From JBBCJM01 sp037190175 (GTDB lineage Bacteria > Pseudomonadota > Alphaproteobacteria > Rhodobacterales > Rhodobacteraceae), in contig JBBCJM010000092.1 in assembly GCA_037190175.1 (NCBI GenBank), positions 1 to 45,977 on the forward strand: a DNA stretch of 45,977 nt, in the 5' to 3' direction. The notes beneath the pieces are model-generated. The model was not told the origin of the DNA. It saw nothing but the letters and a program-made list of their open reading frames with translations, and did no database searches. Numbering within the stretch: position 1 is the stretch's first letter; the number at the start of each line of letters is the position of its first letter. This document shows, in pieces, positions 14,895-23,109 of the stretch. The position numbers and the translations under genes are program-made.

Positions 14895-15466
14895 CACTGG
14901 CTTCTCTTGTTGGCGACCGTGGTGGCCACCGCCGCGGTGGCGGCGCTGGCCGTGCGCATCGCCCCGGCGGTGCCCGGGCGTTCCAGGATCAGCTCGCCCG
15001 TGGTGATGTCGATCTGGGTGCGCAGGTAAAGCTCCATCGGCAGCGGCTGCGCCCACATCTCGGCGGCGATGTCGAAGTTGATGACGGTCTGCGTCCCGCC
15101 GCCGTCGTCGCGCAGGATCACGTCCAGCGTGCCGGGGATGATCCGCGGCTCGAACTTCTCGATCGCCCGCTGCATCGAGTTGCGGATCAGGAGCGCGCGT
15201 TCCCCGGTGGCGTATTCGCCGGCGACCTCGGTCACCCCATAGGTCAGCACCGAGTTGTAGACGTTGGGAAATTCCTCTGCGTCGAACATCGAGGAGTTGT
15301 CATAGGTGTTCAGGAGCCATGACAGGTCGCGCTGGATGATCTCGCGCAGGCGGCGCAGGTCGATCACCCGGCTGTCGCGGGTTTCCTTCAGGTCGTCGGG
15401 ATTGTCGTCGGTCAGGCGGTCCAGCAGCGAGGGCTGCAACCGTTCGGTCAGGGTGTGATCAGCCAT
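14894..15466 (-). CDS. tssE: T6SS baseplate subunit TssE
   Basis: This 190-residue gp25-like protein connects the baseplate wedge to the first sheath ring. The N-terminal LQPSLLDRLTDDNP matches TssE starts, the core contains IIQRDLSWLLNT (the usual R-D-L/LLNT pattern) and EFPNVYNSVLTYGV, and the EPRIIPGTLDV strand follows (seen as KFEPRIIPGTLDVILRDDGG). A C-terminal Ala/Thr-rich tail of ~20 residues (TASAATAAVATTVAN) extends past the gp25 fold and is probably disordered. Both ends overlap neighbours by one base (tagJ stop with its ATG, its stop with the tssF ATG). Confidence 0.95.
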   Translation of the reverse strand: MADHTLTERLQPSLLDRLTDDNPDDLKETRDSRVIDLRRLREIIQRDLSWLLNTYDNSSMFDAEEFPNVYNSVLTYGVTEVAGEYATGERALLIRNSMQRAIEKFEPRIIPGTLDVILRDDGGGTQTVINFDIAAEMWAQPLPMELYLRTQIDITTGELILERPGTAGAMRTASAATAAVATTVANKRSQ

Positions 15467-16272
15467 CAGAGGGCCCCTTCCCCGACCTCCGCGATCTCCA
15501 GCCGCCGCAGGTCCATCAGCGCGGTGTCGCCCGCATCGGTGGCCCAGATCCGCTGGCCGATGCCGGTGAAGGTCTCGGCCCCCGCGTCGATCCAGTCGGT
15601 CTCGCGCGCCAGCTTCTGCGCCGCGGTTCCCGTCTCGGCGGTGCCGGCATAGCGGGTGGGCAAGAGCGCCACCACGTCGGCCCCGGTGCGCAGGGTCAGC
15701 GTCACCGGCATCCAGACGCAATCGCGCAGGTCGCGCGGCTCCTCGGCGGTGATGGCGGCGATGCGGTTGAACGGCACCCAGAAATAGCGGCCGTTCACCA
15801 CCGCTTCGAACATCGGGCCCAGCCGCATGTCGGCATCGGCCACCCATTCGAAGGGCATGTCGTTCAGCGTGCCGGTCACCGCCGGCGCCGCCTCGAAGGC
15901 CTTGTCCCGCAGTTGCGCGGCGTCCTGGGGCCGGCCGGCGGCCAGAGCTTTCAGCGCCTCGATCATCAGCGCCACCCATTCCTGCGGCTCGCCGAAGACC
16001 AGCGGGTCCTTCTCGCCGGCGAAGACCTTGGCGCGGTAGACCTCGCAGATGATGGCCTCGCGATAGGCCTGCGCCATCTGCACCGCGGCGCCGTCCAGCT
16101 CGCCCGAGACCTTCAGCTGGGTGATCGCGCGTTTCCAGTCGCCGATGACGCAGAGCAGCTGGAAGAGAAAGATGCGCAGCCGCGCGTCGGCCGGCCTGGC
16201 CCGCACCTCGGCCTGAAGCGCGGCCAGCGTGGCGTCCAGGTCGCCGGATTTCAGCAGGTCTTCGGCGCGCAT
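15466..16272 (-). CDS. tagJ: T6SS accessory protein TagJ (ImpE family)
   Basis: This 268-residue ImpE/TagJ family protein has N-terminal helical repeats (MRAEDLLKSGDLDATLAAL, a TPR-like hairpin) followed by a mixed alpha/beta domain. The typical PFEWVADADMRLGPMFEAV and GRYFWVPFNRI motifs lie near residues 155-185. In systems studied elsewhere TagJ binds the TssB N-terminus and modulates sheath-ClpV interplay. It therefore fits a cluster that carries two TssB-like N-termini. ATG 16272 matches the family start; longer in-frame ATGs at 16305 and 16338 add residues not seen in the family and have no good ribosome binding site. Located between hcp and tssE. Confidence 0.9.
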   Translation of the reverse strand: MRAEDLLKSGDLDATLAALQAEVRARPADARLRIFLFQLLCVIGDWKRAITQLKVSGELDGAAVQMAQAYREAIICEVYRAKVFAGEKDPLVFGEPQEWVALMIEALKALAAGRPQDAAQLRDKAFEAAPAVTGTLNDMPFEWVADADMRLGPMFEAVVNGRYFWVPFNRIAAITAEEPRDLRDCVWMPVTLTLRTGADVVALLPTRYAGTAETGTAAQKLARETDWIDAGAETFTGIGQRIWATDAGDTALMDLRRLEIAEVGEGAL

Positions 16273-16369
16273 GAGAAAACGTTCCGTCCTTGGGGCGGCC
16301 AGCATCCGGCCGGCGCCGGAACGGGTGCGGCGCCGCACCCCGCGGGGCGCGGCGCCGGCAGAGGGGGTC

Positions 16370-16900
16370 TTACACCGACAGCGAGGCGTTGTTCTTGACG
16401 CGGCTCCACCGCTTGACCTGCGGGGCCTGCATCTTGCCGTCCTTCCCTTGCGGGAAATACGAGATCTCGATGGCGCCGTACTGGAACACGACCTGCTCTT
16501 CGCAGACGTCGTCGCCGTCCGAGCCGGACCAGGTGATGTCCTGCACCAGCACCATGCGGAACTCGAACTTCAGGAAGGTGATCCCCGACTTCCCTTCCTT
16601 CACCGCCTGGCCGGAACGGCGCAGCTCGATGAAGAAGTTGTCGAAGTGCTCGCCCGTCACCAGCGCGTGGAACAGCCCGCAGGAGGCGGTGTCGGTCTTC
16701 TTGGTGATGTTGAACTCCTTGAACGTCGCCTTGCCGGCGCCGCCGCCGCCCGTGACCGAGCCGATGTTGATCACGTTCTCGGCGCCGAGTTCGAAGGACA
16801 GAACCTCGAAAGCCTTTTCCTTCGCCATCTCGGCGTCCTGGGTTTCCCCGGGGATCGAGGCCTGGTGCGACTTCGAGTAGCAGAATGCGTCAAATGCCAT
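16370..16900 (-). CDS. hcp: Hcp tube protein (TssD)
   Basis: This 176-residue Hcp forms hexameric rings that stack into the inner tube and carry small effectors in the lumen. The start MAFDAFCYSKSHQASIPGET, the KAFEVLSFELGAEN strand, EFNITKKTDTAS and the FHALVTGEHFDNFFIEL region are typical. No C-terminal toxin extension is present. A strong Shine-Dalgarno (AGGAGAA) precedes the ATG, consistent with high expression. It is separated from tssC by 173 bases that contain a hairpin, the widest gap within the operon. That arrangement often allows separate regulation or higher transcript stability of hcp. Confidence 0.97.
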   Translation of the reverse strand: MAFDAFCYSKSHQASIPGETQDAEMAKEKAFEVLSFELGAENVINIGSVTGGGGAGKATFKEFNITKKTDTASCGLFHALVTGEHFDNFFIELRRSGQAVKEGKSGITFLKFEFRMVLVQDITWSGSDGDDVCEEQVVFQYGAIEISYFPQGKDGKMQAPQVKRWSRVKNNASLSV

Positions 16901-16977
16901 CTTTCTTCTCCTCTAGTGGTTGACCGGGCGCCGTGAACCCCGCCGTCCGGTTGGGGCTCACGGGCCCCTCTGCAATC

Positions 16978-16996
16978 GGCGCCTTCGTCAGGCGCC
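16978..16996. other. hairpin in the tssC-hcp gap
   Basis: A perfect 7-base stem, GGCGCCT / AGGCGCC, with a 5-base loop lies 77 bases upstream of hcp, in the 173-base gap after tssC. No T-run follows on either strand, so it is not a standard intrinsic terminator. It could mark an mRNA processing or stability element for the highly translated hcp. Confidence 0.4.
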
Positions 16997-17073
16997 CCCC
17001 TTCAATGGCACCGTTGCCGGTGCACCGAATTCCGCGCCGGTCCGGGGAACGGGCCCCGGGCCGGCCATCAGGC

Positions 17074-18567
17074 TCAGCCCTTCTCGGTCGGCAGCTTGGA
17101 CACCAGCCGCAGCGAGATCGACAGCCCTTCCAGCTGATAGTGCGGGCGCAGGAAGAACTTGGAGGTGTAGTACCCCGGGTTGCCCTCGACCTCTTCCACC
17201 ACCACCTCGGCGGCGGCCAGCGGACGGCGGGCCTTTTCCTCCTCGGGCGAGGTCGCCGAGGAGAAGTCGACGTACTGGTTGATCCACTCCTGCAACCAGG
17301 ACTGCATGGCGTCGCGGCTCTTGTAGGAGCCGATCTTGTCGCGGACGATGCACTTCAGGTAATGCGCGAAGCGGCAGGTCGCGAACAGATAGGGCAGCCG
17401 CGCCGCCAGGTTGGCGTTGGCGGTGGCGTCGGGGTCGGTGTATTCCGCGGGCTTGTGCAGCGACTGCGCGCCGATGAAGGCGGCGATGTCGCTGTTCTTG
17501 CGGTGGACCAGCGGCATCATCCCGTTCTTGGCCAGCTCCGCCTCGCGGCGGTCCGAGATGGCGATCTCGGTCGGGCATTTCTGGTCGATGCCGCCGTCGT
17601 CGGTGGGGAAGGTGTGCGAGGGCAGGTTCTGCACCGCGCCACCCGATTCCACCCCGCGGATGCGCGAGCACCAGCCGTATTCCTTGAAGGAACGGTTGAT
17701 GTTCACCGCCATGCCATAGGCCGCGTTGACCCAGGTGTACTTGCCCGAATCCGCACCCTCGGTGTCTTCCTCGAAGTCGAATTCCTCGACCGGCGAGGTC
17801 TTGGCGCCATAGGGGAGCCGGCCCAGGAAGCGCGGCATGGCCAGGCCCACGTACTTGGCGTCCTCGCTTTCGCGCAAGGACCGCCAGGCGGCATATTCCG
17901 GGGTCTGGAAGATCTTGGTCAGGTCGCGCGGGTTGGCCAGCTCGGCCCAGCTGTCCATCTGGAACAGCGTGGGCTTGGAGCCGGTGATCAGCGGGGCGTG
18001 GGCCGCCGCGGCCACCTTGGCCATCTCGCCCAAAAGCTCCACGTCCGGCGGCGAGTGGTCGAAGTAATAGTCCGCCACCAGCGAGCCGTAGGGCTCGCCG
18101 CCGAACTGGCCGAACTCCTCCTCGTAGACCTTCTTGAAGATCGGCGACTGGTCCCAGGCGGTGCCCTTGAACTTGCGCAGGGTCTTGGAGAGATCCTTCT
18201 TCGAGATGTTCAGCACGCGGATCTTCAGCATCTCGTCGGTTTCGGTGTTGTTGACGAGATAGTGCAGCCCGCGCCAGGCGCTTTCGAGCTGCTGGAAGTC
18301 CTCGTGGTGCATGATCAGGTTGATCTGCTCGGTCAGCTTCTTGTCGATCTCGGCCACGATGGCCTCGATCGTGCGCAGCGCGTCGTTCGAGACCAGCGCG
18401 GTGTTCTCCAGCGCCTGCTGGGCCAGCGTCTTGACCGCGTGCTCGACCGCCGTCTTGGCCTGGTCGGACTTGGGCCGGAACTCCTTCTGCAGCAGCGCCG
18501 AGAACTCCGAAGAGCCGAACGCCGTCTCGGTTGCGCCGACCGGGGCTTGGGTCTGGGCTTCGGCCAT
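17074..18567 (-). CDS. tssC: T6SS sheath large subunit TssC (VipB)
   Basis: This 497-residue canonical TssC pairs with TssB to build the contractile sheath. The N-terminal helix with SSEFSALLQKEFRP (~19-32) lies where ClpV binds in VipB. Core motifs include HHEDFQQLESAWRGLHYLV, MPRFLGRLPYGAKTSPVEEF and the C-terminal LPYLFATCRFAHYLKCI region plus strands ending LEGLSISLRLVSKLP. These give the sheath inter-subunit contacts. GAGGAGT overlaps the tssB stop, only 3 bases upstream, so the pair is translationally coupled. It is the full-length counterpart against which the truncated TssC' of the fusion at 4384-8274 should be compared. Confidence 0.98.
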   Translation of the reverse strand: MAEAQTQAPVGATETAFGSSEFSALLQKEFRPKSDQAKTAVEHAVKTLAQQALENTALVSNDALRTIEAIVAEIDKKLTEQINLIMHHEDFQQLESAWRGLHYLVNNTETDEMLKIRVLNISKKDLSKTLRKFKGTAWDQSPIFKKVYEEEFGQFGGEPYGSLVADYYFDHSPPDVELLGEMAKVAAAAHAPLITGSKPTLFQMDSWAELANPRDLTKIFQTPEYAAWRSLRESEDAKYVGLAMPRFLGRLPYGAKTSPVEEFDFEEDTEGADSGKYTWVNAAYGMAVNINRSFKEYGWCSRIRGVESGGAVQNLPSHTFPTDDGGIDQKCPTEIAISDRREAELAKNGMMPLVHRKNSDIAAFIGAQSLHKPAEYTDPDATANANLAARLPYLFATCRFAHYLKCIVRDKIGSYKSRDAMQSWLQEWINQYVDFSSATSPEEEKARRPLAAAEVVVEEVEGNPGYYTSKFFLRPHYQLEGLSISLRLVSKLPTEKG

Positions 18568-18570
18568 CTG

Positions 18571-19074
18571 TTACTCCTCGGCTTTCGGCGCGGGCTGCGC
18601 CGCCAGGGCCGACAGCAGCGCCGGATCCTGGATGATCTGGGCAATCAGGTTCTCGGCCCCGGTCTTGCCGTCCATGTAGGTCATCAGGTTGGACAGCTGG
18701 GTGCGGGCGTCGAGCAGCTTCTTCAGCGGCTCCACCTTCCGCGCGATCGCGCCGGGGGTGAAGTCGTCCATGCTCTCGAAGGTGATGTCGACGGCCAGAT
18801 TTCCCTCGCCCGTCAGGGTGTTGGGCACGGTGAAGGCCGCGCGCGGCTTCATCGACTTCATCCGGTCGTCGAAGTTGTCGACGTCGATTTCCAGGAACTT
18901 GCGGTCGGCGACGGCGGGCAGCGGGTCCTCGGGCTTGCCCGACAGGTCGGACAGCACGCCCATGACGAAGGGAAGCTGCACCTTCTTCTCGGCGCCGTAG
19001 AGTTCCACGTCGTATTCGATCTGCACCCGCGGCGCGCGGTTCCGGGCAATGAATTTCTGTGAGCTGGCCATCAT
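18571..19074 (-). CDS. tssB: T6SS sheath small subunit TssB (VipA)
   Basis: This 166/167-residue TssB has the classic motifs SSQKFIARNRAPRVQIEYDV, LPFVMGVLSDLSG, FLEIDVDNFDDRM and VPNTLTGEGNLAVDI, ending with a helix that pairs with TssC. Two adjacent ATG codons exist (19074 and 19071); GGAG is better spaced for the second. The first ~24 residues after the start are identical to the N-terminus of the fusion protein at 8274, and the DNA is also similar there, showing a fairly recent duplication of this gene. It is followed directly by tssC and preceded by tssA with a 63-base gap. Confidence 0.97.
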   Translation of the reverse strand: MMASSQKFIARNRAPRVQIEYDVELYGAEKKVQLPFVMGVLSDLSGKPEDPLPAVADRKFLEIDVDNFDDRMKSMKPRAAFTVPNTLTGEGNLAVDITFESMDDFTPGAIARKVEPLKKLLDARTQLSNLMTYMDGKTGAENLIAQIIQDPALLSALAAQPAPKAEE

Positions 19075-19137
19075 GTGCTCCGTGAAACAGGCTCGGGCTT
19101 ACACTGCTGCGACCATGCCGCCATTGCAGGCTCCGCG

Positions 19138-20214
19138 TCAATCATCGTCGTCGTCGGGCAAGCCCGCCACCTGATAGGCCTCCAGCTTGCCGTTGGGGGC
19201 AATGTCCTTGATGATGGTGATGAAATCGGCCCCCACCAGCCGCTTGCACCGGGCCAGCAGCACCGGGACGGGGCTGGAAGGCTCGACGCGCTCGTAATAG
19301 GCGATCAGCCGGTCCAGCGTCGCCCGCACGTCCTGCTGGCTGTTGATCTGCCCCGGGGCCGAGGGGCCGCCGCCTGCGGGCCGCGCCACGGCCCCGCCGC
19401 CGCCCCCGCCGGAATGGCCGCCGCCGGCATCCTCGTCGCCCTGCGAACCGCCCGCGTCCTCGCCGTCGCCGCCCTCGTCGCCCGACACGCCATAGGCCGA
19501 CAGCTTGGTCAGCGTCTGGCGCAGCAGCCGTTCCAGGCTGTCCAGATCCGGGCCGCGGCCGGGGGTCTTGTCGTCGAAGAGCGCGTTGATCGCCCGCACG
19601 TCGGCCAGCGCCGCCTCGACCGCCGCCCGGGTCTGGGACAGCTTGTCGCTGTCGGTGTCGGTGAAGGCCGCGGCGATGGCGTTGGTGTCGGGAAAGTCCT
19701 CGACCCCCGGAGGGGGCGACATCTCGCCCTCGGCGATCAGGATGTCGCGCAGCGCCATCCGGCCGAAGGCGCGGCTGTCGGTCAAGGGCGCCAGGCGGAT
19801 GCCGCGCAGGATGCTGTCCTGGTCGGTCAGCGAGACCACGGCATTGACCCGCATCGTGGGGTCGTCGTCGTCATCGGCGTCGAGCTGCGGGTGGCAGGTG
19901 TCCCAGAAGTCCTCCAGCATCCAGCGGATGAAGGAGGTGGCGCCGGCAAAGCCCTTCAGCCCCTCGGTCCGCAGCAGCGAATAGGCCAGGAAGACCGCGG
20001 CGCGGATGTCGTGGGCGCGGCCCAGCACCTCCTGCGCGTGGCCGATCACCTCGCGGTGGTCGGGTTCCTCGGCGGCGATGATGCTGTCGCCGACCTGCCG
20101 CTCCTCGCCGAACTGGGCGGCGAGCTCCAGCGAGATGAACGCCGGATCGTATTCGAGGTTCTCGCCGCTCGGCTCGTCATCGCCGTGGCTGATCCGCAGG
20201 CTGTCAAAGTCCAT
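19138..20214 (-). CDS. tssA: T6SS protein TssA (ImpA family)
   Basis: This 358-residue protein has an N-terminal ImpA_N domain (PSGENLEYDPAFISLE, ~14-29, and FLAYSLLRTEGLKGFA). A Gly/Asp-rich low-complexity linker follows (~245-290). The short C-terminal domain has RATLDRLIAYYERVEPSSP and VPVLLARCKRLVGADFITI. TssA proteins prime baseplate assembly or cap the distal end of the growing sheath. The short C-terminus resembles the class ending in PSSPVPLLLxRA-type sequences. ATG 20214 is used; an upstream TTG at 20253 is in frame but lacks homologous sequence. It is the first gene of the minus-strand T6SS operon, facing the divergent unknown pair across a 269-base gap. Confidence 0.93.
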   Translation of the reverse strand: MDFDSLRISHGDDEPSGENLEYDPAFISLELAAQFGEERQVGDSIIAAEEPDHREVIGHAQEVLGRAHDIRAAVFLAYSLLRTEGLKGFAGATSFIRWMLEDFWDTCHPQLDADDDDDPTMRVNAVVSLTDQDSILRGIRLAPLTDSRAFGRMALRDILIAEGEMSPPPGVEDFPDTNAIAAAFTDTDSDKLSQTRAAVEAALADVRAINALFDDKTPGRGPDLDSLERLLRQTLTKLSAYGVSGDEGGDGEDAGGSQGDEDAGGGHSGGGGGGAVARPAGGGPSAPGQINSQQDVRATLDRLIAYYERVEPSSPVPVLLARCKRLVGADFITIIKDIAPNGKLEAYQVAGLPDDDDD

Positions 20215-20483
20215 CAAGGGCTCGCCGGGGTTTGAAACAGACAGGTCACGCAAGGCCGCATGGGGAAACTACCAGATCAAAGGTCGCAATCCAGCAATTT
20301 CTTGCCGGGTGAAAGCAACTTGCAACACGCAAAACCATTCCTGTCACAACAATATGTCGCAAGGGGGTTTGCGGCAAGGTCGGGTTTTCCGACCCCGGCC
20401 CGGGCGCCGGCGGGCTTGACCGGGCCGCCCCCTGCCCCCATGCTGTGGCGGTTGGTTGAAGCATTTCCCGAGCGAGGCGTTCG
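20215..20483. promoter_or_regulatory. divergent regulatory gap between tssA and the unknown paralog pair
   Basis: This 269-base stretch is clearly more AT-rich than its surroundings (especially 20260-20370) and should contain the promoters of the T6SS operon and of the plus-strand pair. It contains a perfect 6-base hairpin GGTCGG-GTTTT-CCGACC (20378-20394) and several GCAA/TTGC words. I see no clean sigma70 promoter. One near-match to a sigma54 promoter has wrong spacing. Confidence 0.45.
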
Positions 20484-20900
20484 ATGGCCGCAGAACCCGG
20501 CGAGGAAGGCGAAGGCAAGGACGACGAAGGTCCGGGCTTCGACAAGCTGGAATTGAAGAAGTTCATCAAGCTGGCGAAGGGCAAGCCCCTGCCCTGGGCC
20601 TTCTACCCCGGCGACGGCAAGCGCGATCCGGTCTTCGCCATGCACCGGCGCCTGCAGCCCGACATGCTGCGCAAGACCATCCGCAAGGACGCCAAGGAAC
20701 ACGAGAAGGAGGCCGAGGGAAAGGCCGGCAAGGACATGAAGTTCGGTTCGGGCACGCTCTCGGTCAAGGACGGCGTGCTGGAGGTGGCGATCGGCAAGGT
20801 CGTCCCCGGCATCGAGAAGAAGTTCCGCAAGATGCTGCGCGAGATGAAGATTCCCATGAAGGTCGAGTTCAAGGCCGGCGGCGGTGGCGAGGACGCCTGA
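20484..20900 (+). CDS. unknown protein, short member of a tandem paralog pair
   Basis: This 138-residue Lys-rich protein is of unrecognised family. After an acidic N-terminus, residues ~20-130 form one domain with LELKKFIKLAKGKPLPWAF, PVFAMHRRLQPDMLRKTIRKD, FGSGTLSV, a Lys-rich helix PGIEKKFRKMLREMKIPM and a last strand. The next gene carries the same domain with the same order of motifs. GAGG lies 6 bases before the ATG. There is no signal peptide, membrane segment or known catalytic motif. The gene is transcribed away from tssA, so it may share T6SS regulation. The conserved PxAFxP and FAxHR patterns suggest a specific fold rather than disorder. It could be an effector, immunity or regulatory protein; no choice can be made from sequence. 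Confidence 0.8.
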   Translation: MAAEPGEEGEGKDDEGPGFDKLELKKFIKLAKGKPLPWAFYPGDGKRDPVFAMHRRLQPDMLRKTIRKDAKEHEKEAEGKAGKDMKFGSGTLSVKDGVLEVAIGKVVPGIEKKFRKMLREMKIPMKVEFKAGGGGEDA

Positions 20901-21768
20901 TCCCCCCGAGGAGTCCGACTATGTGGTCTCCGGCGACGAGCTGAAGCTGATCGTGCGGCTGGCGCGGCGGCGGGCGATGCCCTTCGCCTTCTGCCCCGAT
21001 TCAGACAGCGACGAGCCGCTGTTCGCCACCCACCGCAAGAAGCCGCCCGAGATGATCGCCCGGGTGACGCGGCGCGACAGCGGGCAGTCGAAGATCGCCT
21101 TCGGCACCTTCGTGGTGCAGGGGCGGCTGATGGTGCTGACCTGCGAGAAGGAACTGCCCGCCATCGCCAAGAAGCTGAAGCGCCACCTGAAGGCGCAGAA
21201 GCTGCCCATGAACGTGCGGGTGCTGGACCGGGCCGGGGAGGAGATCGAGGCCGACATCGACGATTTCGACGACCCCGACCCGCTGGGGCCGGAGGACGAT
21301 CCGCTGGACCAGCGCATCGCGGCGATGCGGCCGCAGGTCGCGGGGCTGAAGGGGCAGCGGGGCGAGCGGATCCGGGATCTGTTCTCGGCGCTGACCGCCA
21401 CGCAGCAGAACGGCCGCCGCAGCCATGCCGAGGATCTGGCCGACCGGCTGGAGGAGGAGTTGCAGCGCCTGCGCAACTCGAGCCACCGGCCGCAGGTCGC
21501 GGCCAGCCGCCCGGCCGCGGTGGAGGCGGAGATCGAGGAGGCGGAGGAGGAGGCCCCCGCCGACCGCCGCGTGACGCTCGCCCTCGCCCGGCGCGCCCGC
21601 GCGCTGCACCGCCGGGTCAAGGCACTCGCCGACGACGAGGCCGCCGACCGGCTGGGGGCCGCGCTGCAACTGGCCGTGGGCGCGCTCAAGGCCGGCGAGA
21701 CCGAGAGCGCCGGGGCCGCGCTGGAGCGCATCGGCGCGGCGCTGGCCCGGGTGGAGGCGCGGGGCTGA
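20884..21768 (+). CDS. unknown protein, long member of a tandem paralog pair
   Basis: This 294-residue protein has, at residues ~14-115, the same domain as the preceding gene (LKLIVRLARRRAMPFAF, PLFATHRKKPPEMIARVTRRD, FGTFVVQG, LPAIAKKLKRHLKAQKLPM). It is joined to an acidic linker (~118-145) and a long helical, Arg/Ala/Glu-rich region (~150-294) with heptad-like spacing (ADRLEEELQRLRN). The drawn start is a GTG at 20884 overlapping the upstream stop by 17 bases. A GTG at 20923 behind GAGGAG is an equally good alternative and would remove 13 residues. The stop is immediately back-to-back with the stop of preA on the other strand. Function unknown; translational coupling with the first paralog is likely. 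Confidence 0.8.
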   Translation: MARTPDPPEESDYVVSGDELKLIVRLARRRAMPFAFCPDSDSDEPLFATHRKKPPEMIARVTRRDSGQSKIAFGTFVVQGRLMVLTCEKELPAIAKKLKRHLKAQKLPMNVRVLDRAGEEIEADIDDFDDPDPLGPEDDPLDQRIAAMRPQVAGLKGQRGERIRDLFSALTATQQNGRRSHAEDLADRLEEELQRLRNSSHRPQVAASRPAAVEAEIEEAEEEAPADRRVTLALARRARALHRRVKALADDEAADRLGAALQLAVGALKAGETESAGAALERIGAALARVEARG

Positions 21769-23070
21769 CTATTCCGCCGCGGCCGCCGCCATCGGGTTGT
21801 TCGGATGCGTGGTCCAGTTAGCATAGGGGCCGACCGTGCGCCCGGTGCGCTGGTCCACCGCGCCGACGGGCAGTTGCTCCATGGTGATGCAGTTCTCGAC
21901 CGGGCAGACGTTGACGCAGAGGTTGCAGGCCACGCATTCGGCGTCGTTCACCTCGAACACCCTTCCGGGCTTCATCAGGATCGCCTGGTGGCTGGTGTCC
22001 TCGCAGGCCGCATAGCAGCGGCCGCACTTGATGCAGTCCTCCTGGCTGATCCGCGCCTTGGTCACGTAGTTGAGGTTCAGGTACTGCCAGTCGGTGACGT
22101 TCGGCACCGCGCGGCCCACCAGATCGTCCAGCGCCAGCCCCTTCTCGTCCAGGTATTGCGAGAGGCCCGAGATCATCTCCTGCACCACCTTGAAGCCATA
22201 GGTCATGGCGGCGGTGCAGACCTGCACGTTGCCGGCGCCCAGGGCCAGGAATTCGGCCGCGTCGCGCCAGGTGGTGACCCCGCCGATGCCGCTTATCGGC
22301 AACCCGCGGGTTTCCGCGCTGCGGGCGATCTCGGCCACCATGTTCAGCGCGATGGGCTTCACCGCCGGGCCGCAATAGCCGCCATGGGCGCCCTTGCCGT
22401 CGATGGTGGGTTCGGGCGCGAAATTGTCCAGGTTCACGCCGGTGATCGAGTTGATGGTGTTGATGAGGCTGACCGCATCGGCGCCCCCACGCTTGGCCGC
22501 CTCGGCGGGCTTCCTGATGTCGGTGATGTTGGGGGTCAGCTTGACGATGCAGGGCATCCGGCTGTGCTTCTTCACCCAGCGGGTGACCATCTCGATGTAT
22601 TCCGGCACCTGACCGACCGCCGAGCCCATGCCGCGTTCCGACATCCCGTGCGGGCAGCCGAAGTTCAGTTCCACCCCATCGGCGCCGGTATCCTCGATCC
22701 GGCCCAGGATGTCCTTCCACGACTCTTCGTCGCAGGGGACCATGAGCGAGATCACCAGCGCCCGGTCGGGCCAGTCGCGCTTGACCTGCTTGATCTCGCG
22801 CAGGTTCACTTCCAGCGGGCGGTCGGTGATGAGTTCGATGTTGTTCAGGCCCAGCAGCCGCCGGTCCGCCCCCCAGATCGCGCCGTAGCGCGGGCCGTTG
22901 ACGTTGACCACCGGCGGCCCCTCGGACCCCAGCGTCTTCCACACCACCCCGCCCCAGCCGGCCTGGAACGCGCGGACCACGTTGTATTCCTTGTCCGTGG
23001 GCGGCGCCGAGGCCAGCCAGAACGGGTTGGGGGACTTGATGCCGATGAAAGTGCTGGCGAGGCTGGCCAT
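21769..23070 (-). CDS. preA: NAD-dependent dihydropyrimidine dehydrogenase subunit PreA
   Basis: This 433-residue catalytic subunit reduces uracil/thymine to the 5,6-dihydro forms with FMN. Residues 1-~330 are a DHODH-like TIM barrel. ELNFGCPHGMSERGMGSA places the active-site Cys at ~139, and ISGIGGVTTWRDA is the FMN phosphate region. Residues ~345-410 carry two 4Fe-4S clusters, CIKCGRCYAAC and CVACNLCVNVCP. The partner PreT is encoded 1.1 kb upstream in the same direction, separated by a VOC gene and a DedA gene. ATG 23070 is chosen for its GGGAGAG site; longer frames run into the inverted repeat. Other pathway genes (dihydropyrimidinase, ureidopropionase) are not in the window. Confidence 0.96.
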   Translation of the reverse strand: MASLASTFIGIKSPNPFWLASAPPTDKEYNVVRAFQAGWGGVVWKTLGSEGPPVVNVNGPRYGAIWGADRRLLGLNNIELITDRPLEVNLREIKQVKRDWPDRALVISLMVPCDEESWKDILGRIEDTGADGVELNFGCPHGMSERGMGSAVGQVPEYIEMVTRWVKKHSRMPCIVKLTPNITDIRKPAEAAKRGGADAVSLINTINSITGVNLDNFAPEPTIDGKGAHGGYCGPAVKPIALNMVAEIARSAETRGLPISGIGGVTTWRDAAEFLALGAGNVQVCTAAMTYGFKVVQEMISGLSQYLDEKGLALDDLVGRAVPNVTDWQYLNLNYVTKARISQEDCIKCGRCYAACEDTSHQAILMKPGRVFEVNDAECVACNLCVNVCPVENCITMEQLPVGAVDQRTGRTVGPYANWTTHPNNPMAAAAAE

Positions 23071-23109
23071 CAGGCTCTCCCTTGCTTGAGTTCCGTGGGG
23101 GTCGTGGGT

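Noticed and set aside
20300..20345. Possible sigma54 promoter for tssA (GG...TTGC pattern on the minus strand)
   Set aside because: Spacing between the GG and GC elements is one base too long and the rest of the consensus is poor.
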